64,000 bases of DNA, from the NCBI RefSeq assembly GCF_900177725.1, contig NZ_FXAT01000001.1, positions 248,001 to 312,000 on the forward strand, given 5' to 3'. Numbering within the stretch: the stretch's first letter is position 1; each line of letters opens with the position of its first letter. The notes below the pieces were generated by a model. That model was not told the origin of the DNA. It made no database searches and worked only from the letters and a program-made list of their open reading frames with translations. A program made the translations under genes and the position numbers. Source of the stretch: Paraburkholderia susongensis. Its GTDB lineage: Bacteria; Pseudomonadota; Gammaproteobacteria; Burkholderiales; Burkholderiaceae. This document shows, piece by piece, positions 56,030 through 64,000 of the stretch.

Positions 56030-57667
56030 TCAACGATCAAGCGCTGCTTTCAGTAGCTTTCGCGTGTAGGGATGGGACGGAGTCGCAAAAATCTTCTCGA
56101 CATCCCCCGTCTCGACGATCGAACCGTTTTGCATTACCACGACGCGGTGCGCCATCGCCCCGATCACCTCGAGGTCGTGGCTGATGAACACGAAGCCGAG
56201 ATTGTATTTCTGCTGCAAACCGGCGAGCAGCTTGAGCACCTGCTGCTGGATCGAGACATCGAGCGCGCTCGTCGGCTCGTCGAGGATCAGCACGCGCGGC
56301 TCGAGCACCAGCGCGCGCGCAATCGCGATCCGCTGCCGCTGTCCGCCCGAAAACTCATGCGGATAGCGGTACAGCGCCGTGCGGTCGATGCCGACTTCGC
56401 GCAGCACCGCCATCACCTTGTCGCGCCGCGCCTCTGGCGTCATCTGCGGCCGGTGCAGCGCGAGCCCTTCGCCGACGATCCGCTCGATCGTCTGCCGCGG
56501 CGAAAGCGAACTGAACGGATCCTGAAAGACAACCTGCATGTTCGAGCGCAAGGCAGTTTTTTCCGCCCCCCGATAGCTGGCGAGCGCTCTGCCCTGAAAC
56601 TCGATCTCGCCGTGCGCGGTGCGCTGCAAGCCGAGCAGCGCCATCGCGAGCGTCGACTTGCCCGAGCCCGATTCGCCGACGATCCCGAGCGTCTCGCCCT
56701 GACGCACCGACACGTTCGCCTGCTCGACCGCGCGAAAACGCCCCGAGCCGAACCAGCCGCGCCAGCCCGGCAGCTTCGTCCTGAAGTCGACGCACACGTC
56801 GCGCGCATCGAGCAGCACCGGCGCGATCGGCAGCACCGGCACGACCGTGCGCTGCGGCCGGCTCGCGAGCAGCCGCTGCGTGTACGGATGACGCGGCGCC
56901 TCGAATACCTGTTCGACCGCCCCGGTTTCGACGAGCACGCCGTGCTCCATCACCGCGACGCGCTGCGCGAAATGGCGCACGAGGTTCAGGTCGTGCGTGA
57001 TGAGCAGCACGGCCATGCCGCGCTTTTGTGCTTCGTCGCGCTGCAGTTCGAGCAGCAGCTCGACGATCTGCGCGCGGATCGTCACGTCGAGCGCCGTGGT
57101 CGGCTCGTCGGCGAGCAGCAGGCGCGGACGGCACGCGAGCGCCATCGCGATCATCGCGCGCTGCCGCTGGCCGCCCGAGAGCTGATGCGGGTAGCTGTTC
57201 ACGCGTTTGCCCGGCTCGGCGATGCCGGTGCGCGCGAGCAACGCAACCGCGCGTTTGCGCGCTTCGCTCGCGCTCACGCCGTCATGCACGACGATGGTCT
57301 CCGAAATCTGGTCGCCGATCGTATAGAGCGGATTGAGCGCGGTCATCGGCTCCTGGAAGATCATCGCGATCTCCGAGCCGCGCAGGCCGCGCATCGCGCG
57401 CTCGCTCTTCGCGAGCAGATCTTCGCCGTCGAAGCGGATCGAGCCGCTCACCTGCGCATCGGCCAGCAGGCGCAGCACCGATAGCGCGGTCACGCTCTTG
57501 CCCGAGCCCGATTCGCCGACGAGCGCGACGCGCTCGCCGCGCTGGATCGCGAGCGTCACGTCGTTCACCGCGACGGTGTCGCCGAAGGTCACGCGCAGAT
57601 GATCGAGTTCGAGCAGCGGCGGCGCCGCCATCGCATCCTGCGAACTACGCTGCGGGATGGCGCTCAT
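56030..57667 (-). CDS. yejF: ABC transporter ATP-binding protein YejF (two ATPase domains)
   Basis: 545-residue fused ATPase of a YejABEF importer. Domain 1 has Walker A GESGSGKS at 51-58, FSGGQ-type signature [15 protein letters not shown] and Walker [12 protein letters not shown]. Domain 2 has [30 protein letters not shown] and [14 protein letters not shown] 57667 overlaps the yejE stop (ATGA). Confidence 0.94.
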   Translation of the reverse strand: MSAIPQRSSQDAMAAPPLLELDHLRVTFGDTVAVNDVTLAIQRGERVALVGESGSGKSVTALSVLRLLADAQVSGSIRFDGEDLLAKSERAMRGLRGSEIAMIFQEPMTALNPLYTIGDQISETIVVHDGVSASEARKRAVALLARTGIAEPGKRVNSYPHQLSGGQRQRAMIAMALACRPRLLLADEPTTALDVTIRAQIVELLLELQRDEAQKRGMAVLLITHDLNLVRHFAQRVAVMEHGVLVETGAVEQVFEAPRHPYTQRLLASRPQRTVVPVLPIAPVLLDARDVCVDFRTKLPGWRGWFGSGRFRAVEQANVSVRQGETLGIVGESGSGKSTLAMALLGLQRTAHGEIEFQGRALASYRGAEKTALRSNMQVVFQDPFSSLSPRQTIERIVGEGLALHRPQMTPEARRDKVMAVLREVGIDRTALYRYPHEFSGGQRQRIAIARALVLEPRVLILDEPTSALDVSIQQQVLKLLAGLQQKYNLGFVFISHDLEVIGAMAHRVVVMQNGSIVETGDVEKIFATPSHPYTRKLLKAALDR

Positions 57668-58770
57668 TGATGGCCTCCCGCGCGCATCGCATCGGAGATG
57701 CGCGTATCGAGCGCATTGCGCAGCGCGTCGCCCATGAAGGTCAGCAGAAGCAGCATCGTCACGAGCACGCCGAAGGTGGACACCGAGATCCACCACGCGT
57801 CGAGATTCGCCTTGCCCTGCGCGAGGAGTTCGCCAAGGCTCGGCGTCGGGGGCGGCACGCCGAGGCCGAGAAAGTCGAGACTGGTCAGCGCGAGAATCGC
57901 GCTGCTCATGCTGAACGGCAGGAACGTGATGACCGGTGTCAGACTGTTCGGCAACACGTGACGCCAGATGATCTGCCAGTGCGACAGCCCCATCGCGCGC
58001 GCCGCGCGCACGTAGTCCTGCTGGCGATTGCGCAGGAACTCCGCGCGCACGTAATCGGACAGGCCGATCCAGTTGAACAGCGACAGCAGCACGATCAGCA
58101 GCGCGAAGCCGGGCTCGAAGATCGACGAGAAGATGATCAGCAGATAAAGCTGCGGCATCGCGTTCCAGATTTCGATGAGACGCTGCCCGAGGATATCGGT
58201 TCGTCCTCCGAAATAACCCTGCACCGCGCCCGCCGCAATGCCGACTATCGTGCTGATTACCGTGAGCACGAGACCGAACTCGACCGACACGCGAAAGCCG
58301 TACAGCAGACGCGCGAACAGATCGCGGCCGCGGTCGTCGGTGCCGAGCCAGTTTTCACGCGACGGCGGCGCCGGGTTCGGCGACTTCGAAAAGTAGTTCA
58401 GCGTGTCGTAGTAATAGTGGTTCGGCGGATACAGCGCGAAGTTGCCCGGCGCATCGAAGCGATGCCTGATGTACGGATCGAGGTAATCGGCCGGCGTCGG
58501 AAAATCGCCGCCGAACGTGGTCTCGGCGTAGGTCTTGAACATCGGAAAATACAGGTGGCCGTCATAGCGCGCGACGAGCGGCTTGTCGTTCGACCACAGC
58601 GGCCCCGCGAGGCTCGCCGCGAACGCGACGACGAAGATGACGAGGCTCCAGTAGCCGAGACGCTGCTGACGAAAACGCCGCCACACGCGGCGCGCGGGCG
58701 TGGGCGACACGAGCGCGCGCGGCAGTTCGCTGCGCGCTGTCGCATCGGCTGAAAGGCGGGCTCGATTCAT
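57664..58770 (-). CDS. yejE: ABC transporter permease YejE
   Basis: 368-residue permease; a long periplasmic stretch follows TM1 (HLYFPMFKTYAETTFGGDFP, the YejE-specific part), then NWLGTDDRGRDLFARLLYGF and the EAA loop RAARAMGLSHWQIIWRHVLP. Stop/start with yejB overlap by one base (TGATG). Confidence 0.94.
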   Translation of the reverse strand: MNRARLSADATARSELPRALVSPTPARRVWRRFRQQRLGYWSLVIFVVAFAASLAGPLWSNDKPLVARYDGHLYFPMFKTYAETTFGGDFPTPADYLDPYIRHRFDAPGNFALYPPNHYYYDTLNYFSKSPNPAPPSRENWLGTDDRGRDLFARLLYGFRVSVEFGLVLTVISTIVGIAAGAVQGYFGGRTDILGQRLIEIWNAMPQLYLLIIFSSIFEPGFALLIVLLSLFNWIGLSDYVRAEFLRNRQQDYVRAARAMGLSHWQIIWRHVLPNSLTPVITFLPFSMSSAILALTSLDFLGLGVPPPTPSLGELLAQGKANLDAWWISVSTFGVLVTMLLLLTFMGDALRNALDTRISDAMRAGGHQ

Positions 58771-59807
58771 CAGCGCTCCAGTTGTTCGAATTGGATGCGG
58801 GGATCGACCCACACATAGCAGAGGTCGGAGATCAGCCGCGTGACGAGGCCGATCAGCGTGAACAGATACAGCGTGCCGAGCACGACCGGATAGTCGCGCC
58901 GTATCACCGATTCATACGACAGCAGCCCGAGCCCGTCGAGCGAAAACAGCGTCTCGATCAGCAGGCTGCCGGTGAAGAACGCGCCGATGAACGCGCCCGG
59001 AAAGCCGACGATCAGCGGCAGCAACGCATTGCGGAACACGTGCTTCCACAGCACGCGCTTTTCCGACAGACCTTTGGCGCGCGCGGTCAGCACGTACTGC
59101 TTGCGGATTTCGTCGAGGAACGCGTTCTTCGTCAGCATCGTGACGACCGCGAAGCTGCCCACCACCGAGGCCGTGATCGGCAACGCGATGTGCCAGAGAT
59201 AGTCGAGGATCTTGCCGAAAAAACTGAGCTGGTCCCAGTTGTCGGAGGTCAGGTTGCGCAGCGGAAAGAGTTGCAGGAACGTGCCGCCGCCGAACAGCAC
59301 GAGCAGCAGCACACCGAGCACGAAGCCCGGAATCGCATAGCCGATCAGCACGACGAGGCTCGTCGCGAGATCGAAGTGCGAGCCGTTGCGCACCGCCTTC
59401 GCGATGCCGAGCGGCACCGATATCAGATACGTGAGGAAGAACGTCCACAGGCCGATGCTGATCGACACCGGCAGCTTCGAGACGATCAGCGACCATACGC
59501 TTTGATGGCGGAAATAGCTTTGCCCGAGATCGAAGGTCGCGAAGCGCTTGAGCATCAGCACATAGCGTTCGAGCGGCGGTTTGTCGAAGCCGTACAGCTG
59601 CTTCAGTTGCGCGATCTGTTGCGCGTCGACGCCGCTATGCGAGCGCAGGCCGAACGGCGCCGCGCCCTCCGCGCCCTTGCGCAACTCGTGCTGCATCTGC
59701 TCGACCGGTCCGCCCGGCACGAACTGGATCACGACGAAGGTCAGCGTGAGCACGCCGAGCAGGGTCGGGATCATCAGCAGCAGGCGTTTGAGGATGTAGC
59801 TCCACAT
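58770..59807 (-). CDS. yejB: ABC transporter permease YejB
   Basis: 345-residue permease starting MWSYILKRLLLMIPTLLGVL, with LKQLYGFDKPPLERYVLMLK and EAA loop TARAKGLSEKRVLWKHVFRN. The length above the DppB norm (about 305) is typical of YejB. Confidence 0.94.
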   Translation of the reverse strand: MWSYILKRLLLMIPTLLGVLTLTFVVIQFVPGGPVEQMQHELRKGAEGAAPFGLRSHSGVDAQQIAQLKQLYGFDKPPLERYVLMLKRFATFDLGQSYFRHQSVWSLIVSKLPVSISIGLWTFFLTYLISVPLGIAKAVRNGSHFDLATSLVVLIGYAIPGFVLGVLLLVLFGGGTFLQLFPLRNLTSDNWDQLSFFGKILDYLWHIALPITASVVGSFAVVTMLTKNAFLDEIRKQYVLTARAKGLSEKRVLWKHVFRNALLPLIVGFPGAFIGAFFTGSLLIETLFSLDGLGLLSYESVIRRDYPVVLGTLYLFTLIGLVTRLISDLCYVWVDPRIQFEQLER

Positions 59808-59879
59808 AGGCGGTGTTCCGGTGCGAGGGCGTTGGATTGATCGAAGAGCGGGCGATGCATGAACGGCACGTTGGCGCGG

Positions 59880-61823
59880 CTACGGTTTCGGCTGCTTGTC
59901 AGCGGGCGACGTTTGTGCGCGCGCCTGCGGATCCTCATACCACCACATCGACGTGATCCAGCCTTCCGCGCCATAGTACAGCGGCAAGGTCTTCGGCCAT
60001 GCGAGCCCGCGCTTGAACGCGACCCGGTGCGTGCCGCTGTACCAGTGCGGCACGACGTAGTAGCCATGCATGAGCAGACGATCGAGCGCATGCGCGGCGT
60101 CGGTCAGTTGCTCGCGCGTTTGCGCATGCACGAGCGCGTCGAGCACGGCGTCGACCGCCGGCGACTTCACGCCGATCGCATTGTCCGAACCGGGCGTATC
60201 GGCGGCCTTGCTGCCGTAGCGGTTCACCTGCTCCGAGCCCGGCACCTGTACGTCGGGCATGCGAATCGTCGTCACGTCGAAATCGAACGCATCGAGGCGC
60301 TTCTGATAGACCGCGAAATCGGCCGTGCGGAACGTCGCGGTAATGCCGAGCTTCTGCAGATTGCGCGTGAAGGTCGCGATGATCGGCTCCATCGACGACG
60401 CCGAGCCCGCGTCGTCGAGAATCTCGAACCGGAACGGCTCGCCCTTCGCGTTGCGCAGCGCGCCGTCGCGATAGACCCAGCCGGCCTGCTGCAGCAGATC
60501 GCGCGCCTGCAGCAGGTTGGCGCGCAGCGAACCAGGCGGATCGGTATCGGGCTGTTTCGGCATCGGGCCGAACACGGCCGGGTCGAGCTGGCTGCGATAC
60601 GGTTCGAGCAGCGCGAGTTCTCCCGGCGAGGGCAGCCCCTTCGCCTGCCATTCGGTGTTGGCGAAATAGCTGTCGATACGCGTGTACTGGTTGAAGAACA
60701 GTTGCCGGTTCAGCCACTGGAAGTCGAGCGCGAGATCGAGCGCCTTTCGCACGCGCACGTCCTGGAACAACGGCCGCCGTGTGTTCAGGATGAAGCCCTG
60801 CATGCCGGTGCCGTTGTGCTGCGGGAATTCGCGCTTGATCAGCTCGCCGCTGTCGAACTTCTTGCCGACGTCGCGCCGCACCCAGTTGCGGGCGATGTAT
60901 TCGACGAGCGCATCGTATTCGCCGGCCTTGAACGCTTCGAGCCGCGCGGTGCTATCCGCATAGAGCTTGTAGACGATGTGCTCGAAGTTGTTCATGCCGA
61001 CGCGCACCGGCAGATCGGCGCCCCAGTAGTTCGGGTCGCGTTGAAACGTGATCGTGCGGCCGTTGTCGTAGCTCTCGATCAGATACGGGCCGCTCGCAAT
61101 CGGCTTTTCGAATGCGAGCTGATCGAACGGAATACGGCTGCCGTCCGGCTTCATCCCCCACTTGCGCGAAAACACCGGCATGCTGCCCGCGAGCAGCGGC
61201 AACTCGCGATTGCGGTCGCGAAACTCGAAGCGCACCGTCTGCGGATCGACGACGACCGCGCGCTTGATCTCCCCGAAAATCGATGCGTATTGCGGCGCGG
61301 CCTGCGGGCTTTTCAGCGTATCGAGCGAGAACTTCACGTCGTCGGCGGTAACGGGGTCGCCGTTCGAAAAACGCGCGCGCGGGTTGATATGGAAGGTCAC
61401 CGACAGGCCATCGGGCGCGACGGCGATGTCGTCGGCAAGCAGCCCGTACGCCGATGCGACTTCGTCGCTGCTGCCGGTCGTCAGGCTCTCGAACATCATT
61501 TCGAGGCCGGGCGCCGGATTGCCGCGCAGCGTGAACGGATTGAACTTGTCGAAGCTCGTCAGGCGGCTCGGGTTCGCAAGCACGAGCGTCCCGCCCTTCG
61601 GCGCATCGGGGTTCACATAGTCGAAGTGCTTGAAGCCGGCCGGATATTTCGGCTCACCGTATTGCGCGATCGCATGAGCGGCATGAGCCGGTTGCGCGGC
61701 GAGCAGGCTGGCGAGGATCACCGCAACAGCGAGCGCACTGGCGAGCGCGGCGCGCAAGGGTCCGTGGATCACGCTGTGTGGACATGCATGAGGCGTTTGA
61801 ACCCGTCGCGAGCCAGTTGTCAT
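59880..61823 (-). CDS. yejA: ABC transporter solute-binding protein YejA
   Basis: 647-residue periplasmic binding protein. Signal region LASALAVAVILASLLAAQPAHA precedes AHAIAQYGEPKYPAGFKHFDYVNPDAPKGGTL, the YejA N-terminus. In E. coli YejABEF takes up microcin C-type peptide antibiotics and small peptides. First gene of the operon, 72 bp before yejB. The start at ATG 61823 leaves a long n-region; an internal GTG near 61772 is an alternative. Confidence 0.93.
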   Translation of the reverse strand: MTTGSRRVQTPHACPHSVIHGPLRAALASALAVAVILASLLAAQPAHAAHAIAQYGEPKYPAGFKHFDYVNPDAPKGGTLVLANPSRLTSFDKFNPFTLRGNPAPGLEMMFESLTTGSSDEVASAYGLLADDIAVAPDGLSVTFHINPRARFSNGDPVTADDVKFSLDTLKSPQAAPQYASIFGEIKRAVVVDPQTVRFEFRDRNRELPLLAGSMPVFSRKWGMKPDGSRIPFDQLAFEKPIASGPYLIESYDNGRTITFQRDPNYWGADLPVRVGMNNFEHIVYKLYADSTARLEAFKAGEYDALVEYIARNWVRRDVGKKFDSGELIKREFPQHNGTGMQGFILNTRRPLFQDVRVRKALDLALDFQWLNRQLFFNQYTRIDSYFANTEWQAKGLPSPGELALLEPYRSQLDPAVFGPMPKQPDTDPPGSLRANLLQARDLLQQAGWVYRDGALRNAKGEPFRFEILDDAGSASSMEPIIATFTRNLQKLGITATFRTADFAVYQKRLDAFDFDVTTIRMPDVQVPGSEQVNRYGSKAADTPGSDNAIGVKSPAVDAVLDALVHAQTREQLTDAAHALDRLLMHGYYVVPHWYSGTHRVAFKRGLAWPKTLPLYYGAEGWITSMWWYEDPQARAQTSPADKQPKP

Positions 61824-61942
61824 AGAGGTCTTGCTGGTGAATGGGCAGTGGCGATGTGGGGGAATTCTACCGAATTAATCCGCGCCCTCCTGCTCAAGGC
61901 TGCGACGAAATGCGTCACCTGCAAATGTGCCGGCGCAAACAA

Positions 61943-61965
61943 AAACCGCCCTCGCGGGGCGGTTT
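61943..61965 (-). terminator. Terminator downstream of the small exported protein gene
   Basis: Minus-strand hairpin AAACCGCCC / GGGCGGTTT (61943-61951 and 61957-61965) with a following U run, 42 bp after the stop codon of the 62007 gene. Confidence 0.75.
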
Positions 61966-62006
61966 CCGTTTTCAGCGGCGCGGCTCGCAGCCGCGCGCGT
62001 TGCGCT

Positions 62007-62354
62007 TTAGTGCCAGCCGCGACGATTGTCGTAATGGTCGCGCGCATAGTTGCCGCGACCCGGCGGATGACGACGATACCAGTCGTCACGCGCCCAGTAG
62101 CGATGGCCGTCCCAGTAACGATCGCCATGCCAGCCGATCACGATTTGCGGCCCCCCGTAGTACACGGGCGCCGGCTGATAGATGACGGGAGGCGGAGGCG
62201 GCGGAGGCGGCGCGTAGACCGGAGCCGGTGCGACGTAGACCGGTGCGGGAATACCGATATTGACCCCGACGTTGAGCCCTGCGGCCATCGCAGCACCCGA
62301 TGCACCCAACGTCAACACCCCGAGCAGAAGCGGAACAAGACGAGCGGACTTCAT
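62007..62354 (-). CDS. Small exported Pro/Tyr-rich protein
   Basis: 115-residue protein with a signal peptide (PLLLGVLTLGASGAAMAAG). Mature part is Pro- and Val-rich (APVYVAPAPVYAPPPPPPPP), then an aromatic block WDGHRYWARDDWYRRHPPG. Similar Pro-rich envelope proteins (PXPV or WxxGH type) are common in Burkholderia; function unknown. Confidence 0.8.
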   Translation of the reverse strand: MKSARLVPLLLGVLTLGASGAAMAAGLNVGVNIGIPAPVYVAPAPVYAPPPPPPPPVIYQPAPVYYGGPQIVIGWHGDRYWDGHRYWARDDWYRRHPPGRGNYARDHYDNRRGWH

Positions 62355-62834
62355 TGATCACCCTTTGTAGGAACGTGTTTTGTTGGCGGAAATATAGCGC
62401 AAGGAAGCGACGCGCGTATTTCAACTTTGTAATAACTGATGCTGAAAATCGCCTCTTCGAGCGTGGGTAACGTCTGGTTACATTGGGCAGATGGTCCTGA
62501 GAAAAACGGCAGGAAGGGACGCTGCCGGCCACGCACGCGGGCTTCAAACGCCCTCGTGTTGCCGCCCGACAAAAACGAACATTTTCACGTTCGAAAGAAC
62601 ATTTATATCGAACATCACGAAACCAAGACATCAGATCACTTTACAGAATCGAATGTTTAATCTCTAAATTATTCCAAAAAATCAAGGAAAAACGACAAAA
62701 CATATATGGTTTACCCTGGTATTCCGGTTGGTTCCAAGTGATAGGATGACTGCCATCGAAAATCAACAAATGTTCGAATTCGCGCATATCCGAGCGCCGC
62801 TGGAGCGGCGACTCGCCGCGCCACGGAGACTGAT
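62355..62834 (+). other. Intergenic region before the MFS gene
   Basis: 480 bp, AT-rich from 62580 to 62760, no gene seen. It holds the promoters of the divergent genes. A small palindrome GTTCGAAAGAAC lies near 62590. Confidence 0.5.
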
Positions 62835-64000
62835 TTGAAAACGATCATGGGATTGCGCTGGTGGATCATTGCCCTCGTCTGCGTCGGGACGATCGTCAAT
62901 TACCTGTCGCGCAACGCGCTCGGCGTGATGGCGCCGGAACTGATGAAGCTGCTGCACATGAGCACGCGGCAGTACTCGTATGTCGTCGGCGCGTTTCAGG
63001 TCGGCTATACGATCATGCAGCCGGTCTGCGGTCTCATCATCGATCTGATCGGCTTGCGGCTCGGCTTTGCCCTCTTCGCGTGCTTGTGGTCGCTCACGGG
63101 CGTGTTCCACGGTTTCGCAGGCAGCTGGTTTTCGCTCGCGGCATTGCGCGGCTTCATGGGCTTGAGCGAAGCCGTCGCGATTCCGGCCGGCATGAAGGTG
63201 GTCGCCGAATGGTTTCCCGATCGCGAGAAATCCGTCGCGGTCGGCTACTTCAATGCGGGCACCTCGCTCGGCTCGCTGCTCGCGCCGCCGCTCGTCGTGT
63301 TCCTGTCGCTGCGCTACGGCTGGCAGAGCGCATTTGCAGTGACCGGCGCGCTCGGTTTCGTGTGGGCCGCCGCGTGGTATCTGCTGTATCGCTCGCCCGC
63401 CGACCACAAGCGCGTGAGCGACGCGGAACGCGCCACGATCCTGCGCGGCCAGGCGCCGCCCGCGGCACAGCGCGCAAGCGTGCGCGAGGTGCTGCGCACG
63501 CGCCGCTTCTGGGCGATCGCACAGGCGCGCTTTTTCGCCGAGCCCGCATGGCAAACGTTCAGCTTCTGGATTCCGCTCTATCTCGCCACGCAGCGTCATA
63601 TGGATCTGAAACAGATCGCCATGTTCGCGTGGCTGCCGTTTCTTGCCGCCGATCTCGGCGGCCTGTTCGGCGGCTATCTCTCACCGTTCCTGATGAAGCA
63701 TCTGCGCGTGCCGCTGATCTGGTCGCGCATCTCGGGCGTAGTGCTCGGCGCACTGATGATGCTCGGCCCGGCGTCGATCGGTCTCGTCGCATCGCCGTAT
63801 CAGGCCATTGCGCTCTTCTGCGTGGGCGGCTTCGCACACCAGATGATCTCGGCGCTCGTCAACACGCTCGCCGCCGACGTATTCGACCCGGGCGAAGTCG
63901 GCACGGTCGCCGGCTTTGCGGGCATGGCCGCGTGGCTCGGCGGCCTCGGTTTCTCGCTGATGGTCGGCGCGCTCGCCGATTCGATCGGCTATACGCCGCT
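62835..64000 (+). CDS. MFS transporter, hexuronate/anion:cation symporter type (3' end missing)
   Basis: The gene runs off the window after 388 residues. It starts MKTIMGLRWWIIALVCVGTI with NYLSRNALGVMAPEL, the hallmark of ExuT-type MFS members, and shows ten or more hydrophobic segments. TTG 62835 is favoured because GGAG lies six bases ahead; ATG 62847 is the alternative. The likely cargo is a sugar acid such as a hexuronate or related anion. Confidence 0.88.
   Translation, partial: MKTIMGLRWWIIALVCVGTIVNYLSRNALGVMAPELMKLLHMSTRQYSYVVGAFQVGYTIMQPVCGLIIDLIGLRLGFALFACLWSLTGVFHGFAGSWFSLAALRGFMGLSEAVAIPAGMKVVAEWFPDREKSVAVGYFNAGTSLGSLLAPPLVVFLSLRYGWQSAFAVTGALGFVWAAAWYLLYRSPADHKRVSDAERATILRGQAPPAAQRASVREVLRTRRFWAIAQARFFAEPAWQTFSFWIPLYLATQRHMDLKQIAMFAWLPFLAADLGGLFGGYLSPFLMKHLRVPLIWSRISGVVLGALMMLGPASIGLVASPYQAIALFCVGGFAHQMISALVNTLAADVFDPGEVGTVAGFAGMAAWLGGLGFSLMVGALADSIGYTP

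Noticed and set aside
59859-62357. Plus-strand frame of 832 codons opposite yejA
   Set aside because: Covers the antisense of a well-supported binding protein and unrelated intergenic DNA; no domain is visible.

Overview
The window is high-GC chromosomal DNA of a Burkholderia/Paraburkholderia-type betaproteobacterium. The evidence is the strong GC bias and a typical housekeeping set (prmB, cls, yheS, radA-alr, lplT, thiD, tsaB-rimI, rhlE, aceA, aceB, gltX, yejABEF). Genus assignment rests on gene content and protein style only; no database was searched.

Left core (1-27.0 kb). The window opens inside prmB. It continues with cardiolipin synthase, a glutathione peroxidase, the ABC-F protein YheS, a CaiB-type CoA-transferase, a small hypothetical gene, radA-alr, lplT, thiD and a compact minus-strand operon (tsaB, rimI, family-4 uracil-DNA glycosylase, DUF1853). 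Next come an acyl-CoA-binding protein, a DEAD-box helicase with a Gly/Ser-rich tail, and a glyoxylate-shunt region: aceA, a universal stress protein, a LysR regulator, a haloacid dehalogenase and aceB. GGCT-like, RraA-like, AraC and GNAT genes follow.

tRNA boundary (26.9-27.6 kb). Two tRNA-Glu/tRNA-Asp pairs form a 317-bp tandem duplication on the minus strand. Each pair has its own terminator, and a good sigma70 promoter precedes the array.

Catabolic block (28.4-51.6 kb). This is the most interesting part. It looks like an accessory module between the Glu/Asp tRNA array and a tRNA-Ala gene, and a 15/16-bp copy of the tRNA-Ala 3' region lies just beyond its left end. A long minus-strand operon with overlapping start and stop codons encodes a short-chain dehydrogenase, a complete Dpp/Opp-type ABC importer, an acyl-CoA synthetase, a DszC/HsaA-like member of the acyl-CoA dehydrogenase fold, an acyl-CoA dehydrogenase, a thiolase, a two-subunit MaoC hydratase and a flavin reductase. 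Around it lie a fumarate-reductase/KstD-like flavoprotein, a second solute-binding protein, two IclR regulators, an enoyl-CoA hydratase and a three-polypeptide acyl-CoA carboxylase (73-residue BCCP, carboxyltransferase, biotin carboxylase). Together these suggest import, CoA activation, ring or branch oxidation, carboxylation and thiolysis of an unidentified carboxylic acid. I do not recognise it as a described pathway.

Right core (52-64 kb). tRNA-Ala, gltX, a patatin-like lipoprotein, a NlpC/P60 peptidase, the yejABEF importer, a small exported Pro-rich protein and the start of a hexuronate-type MFS transporter that runs off the end.
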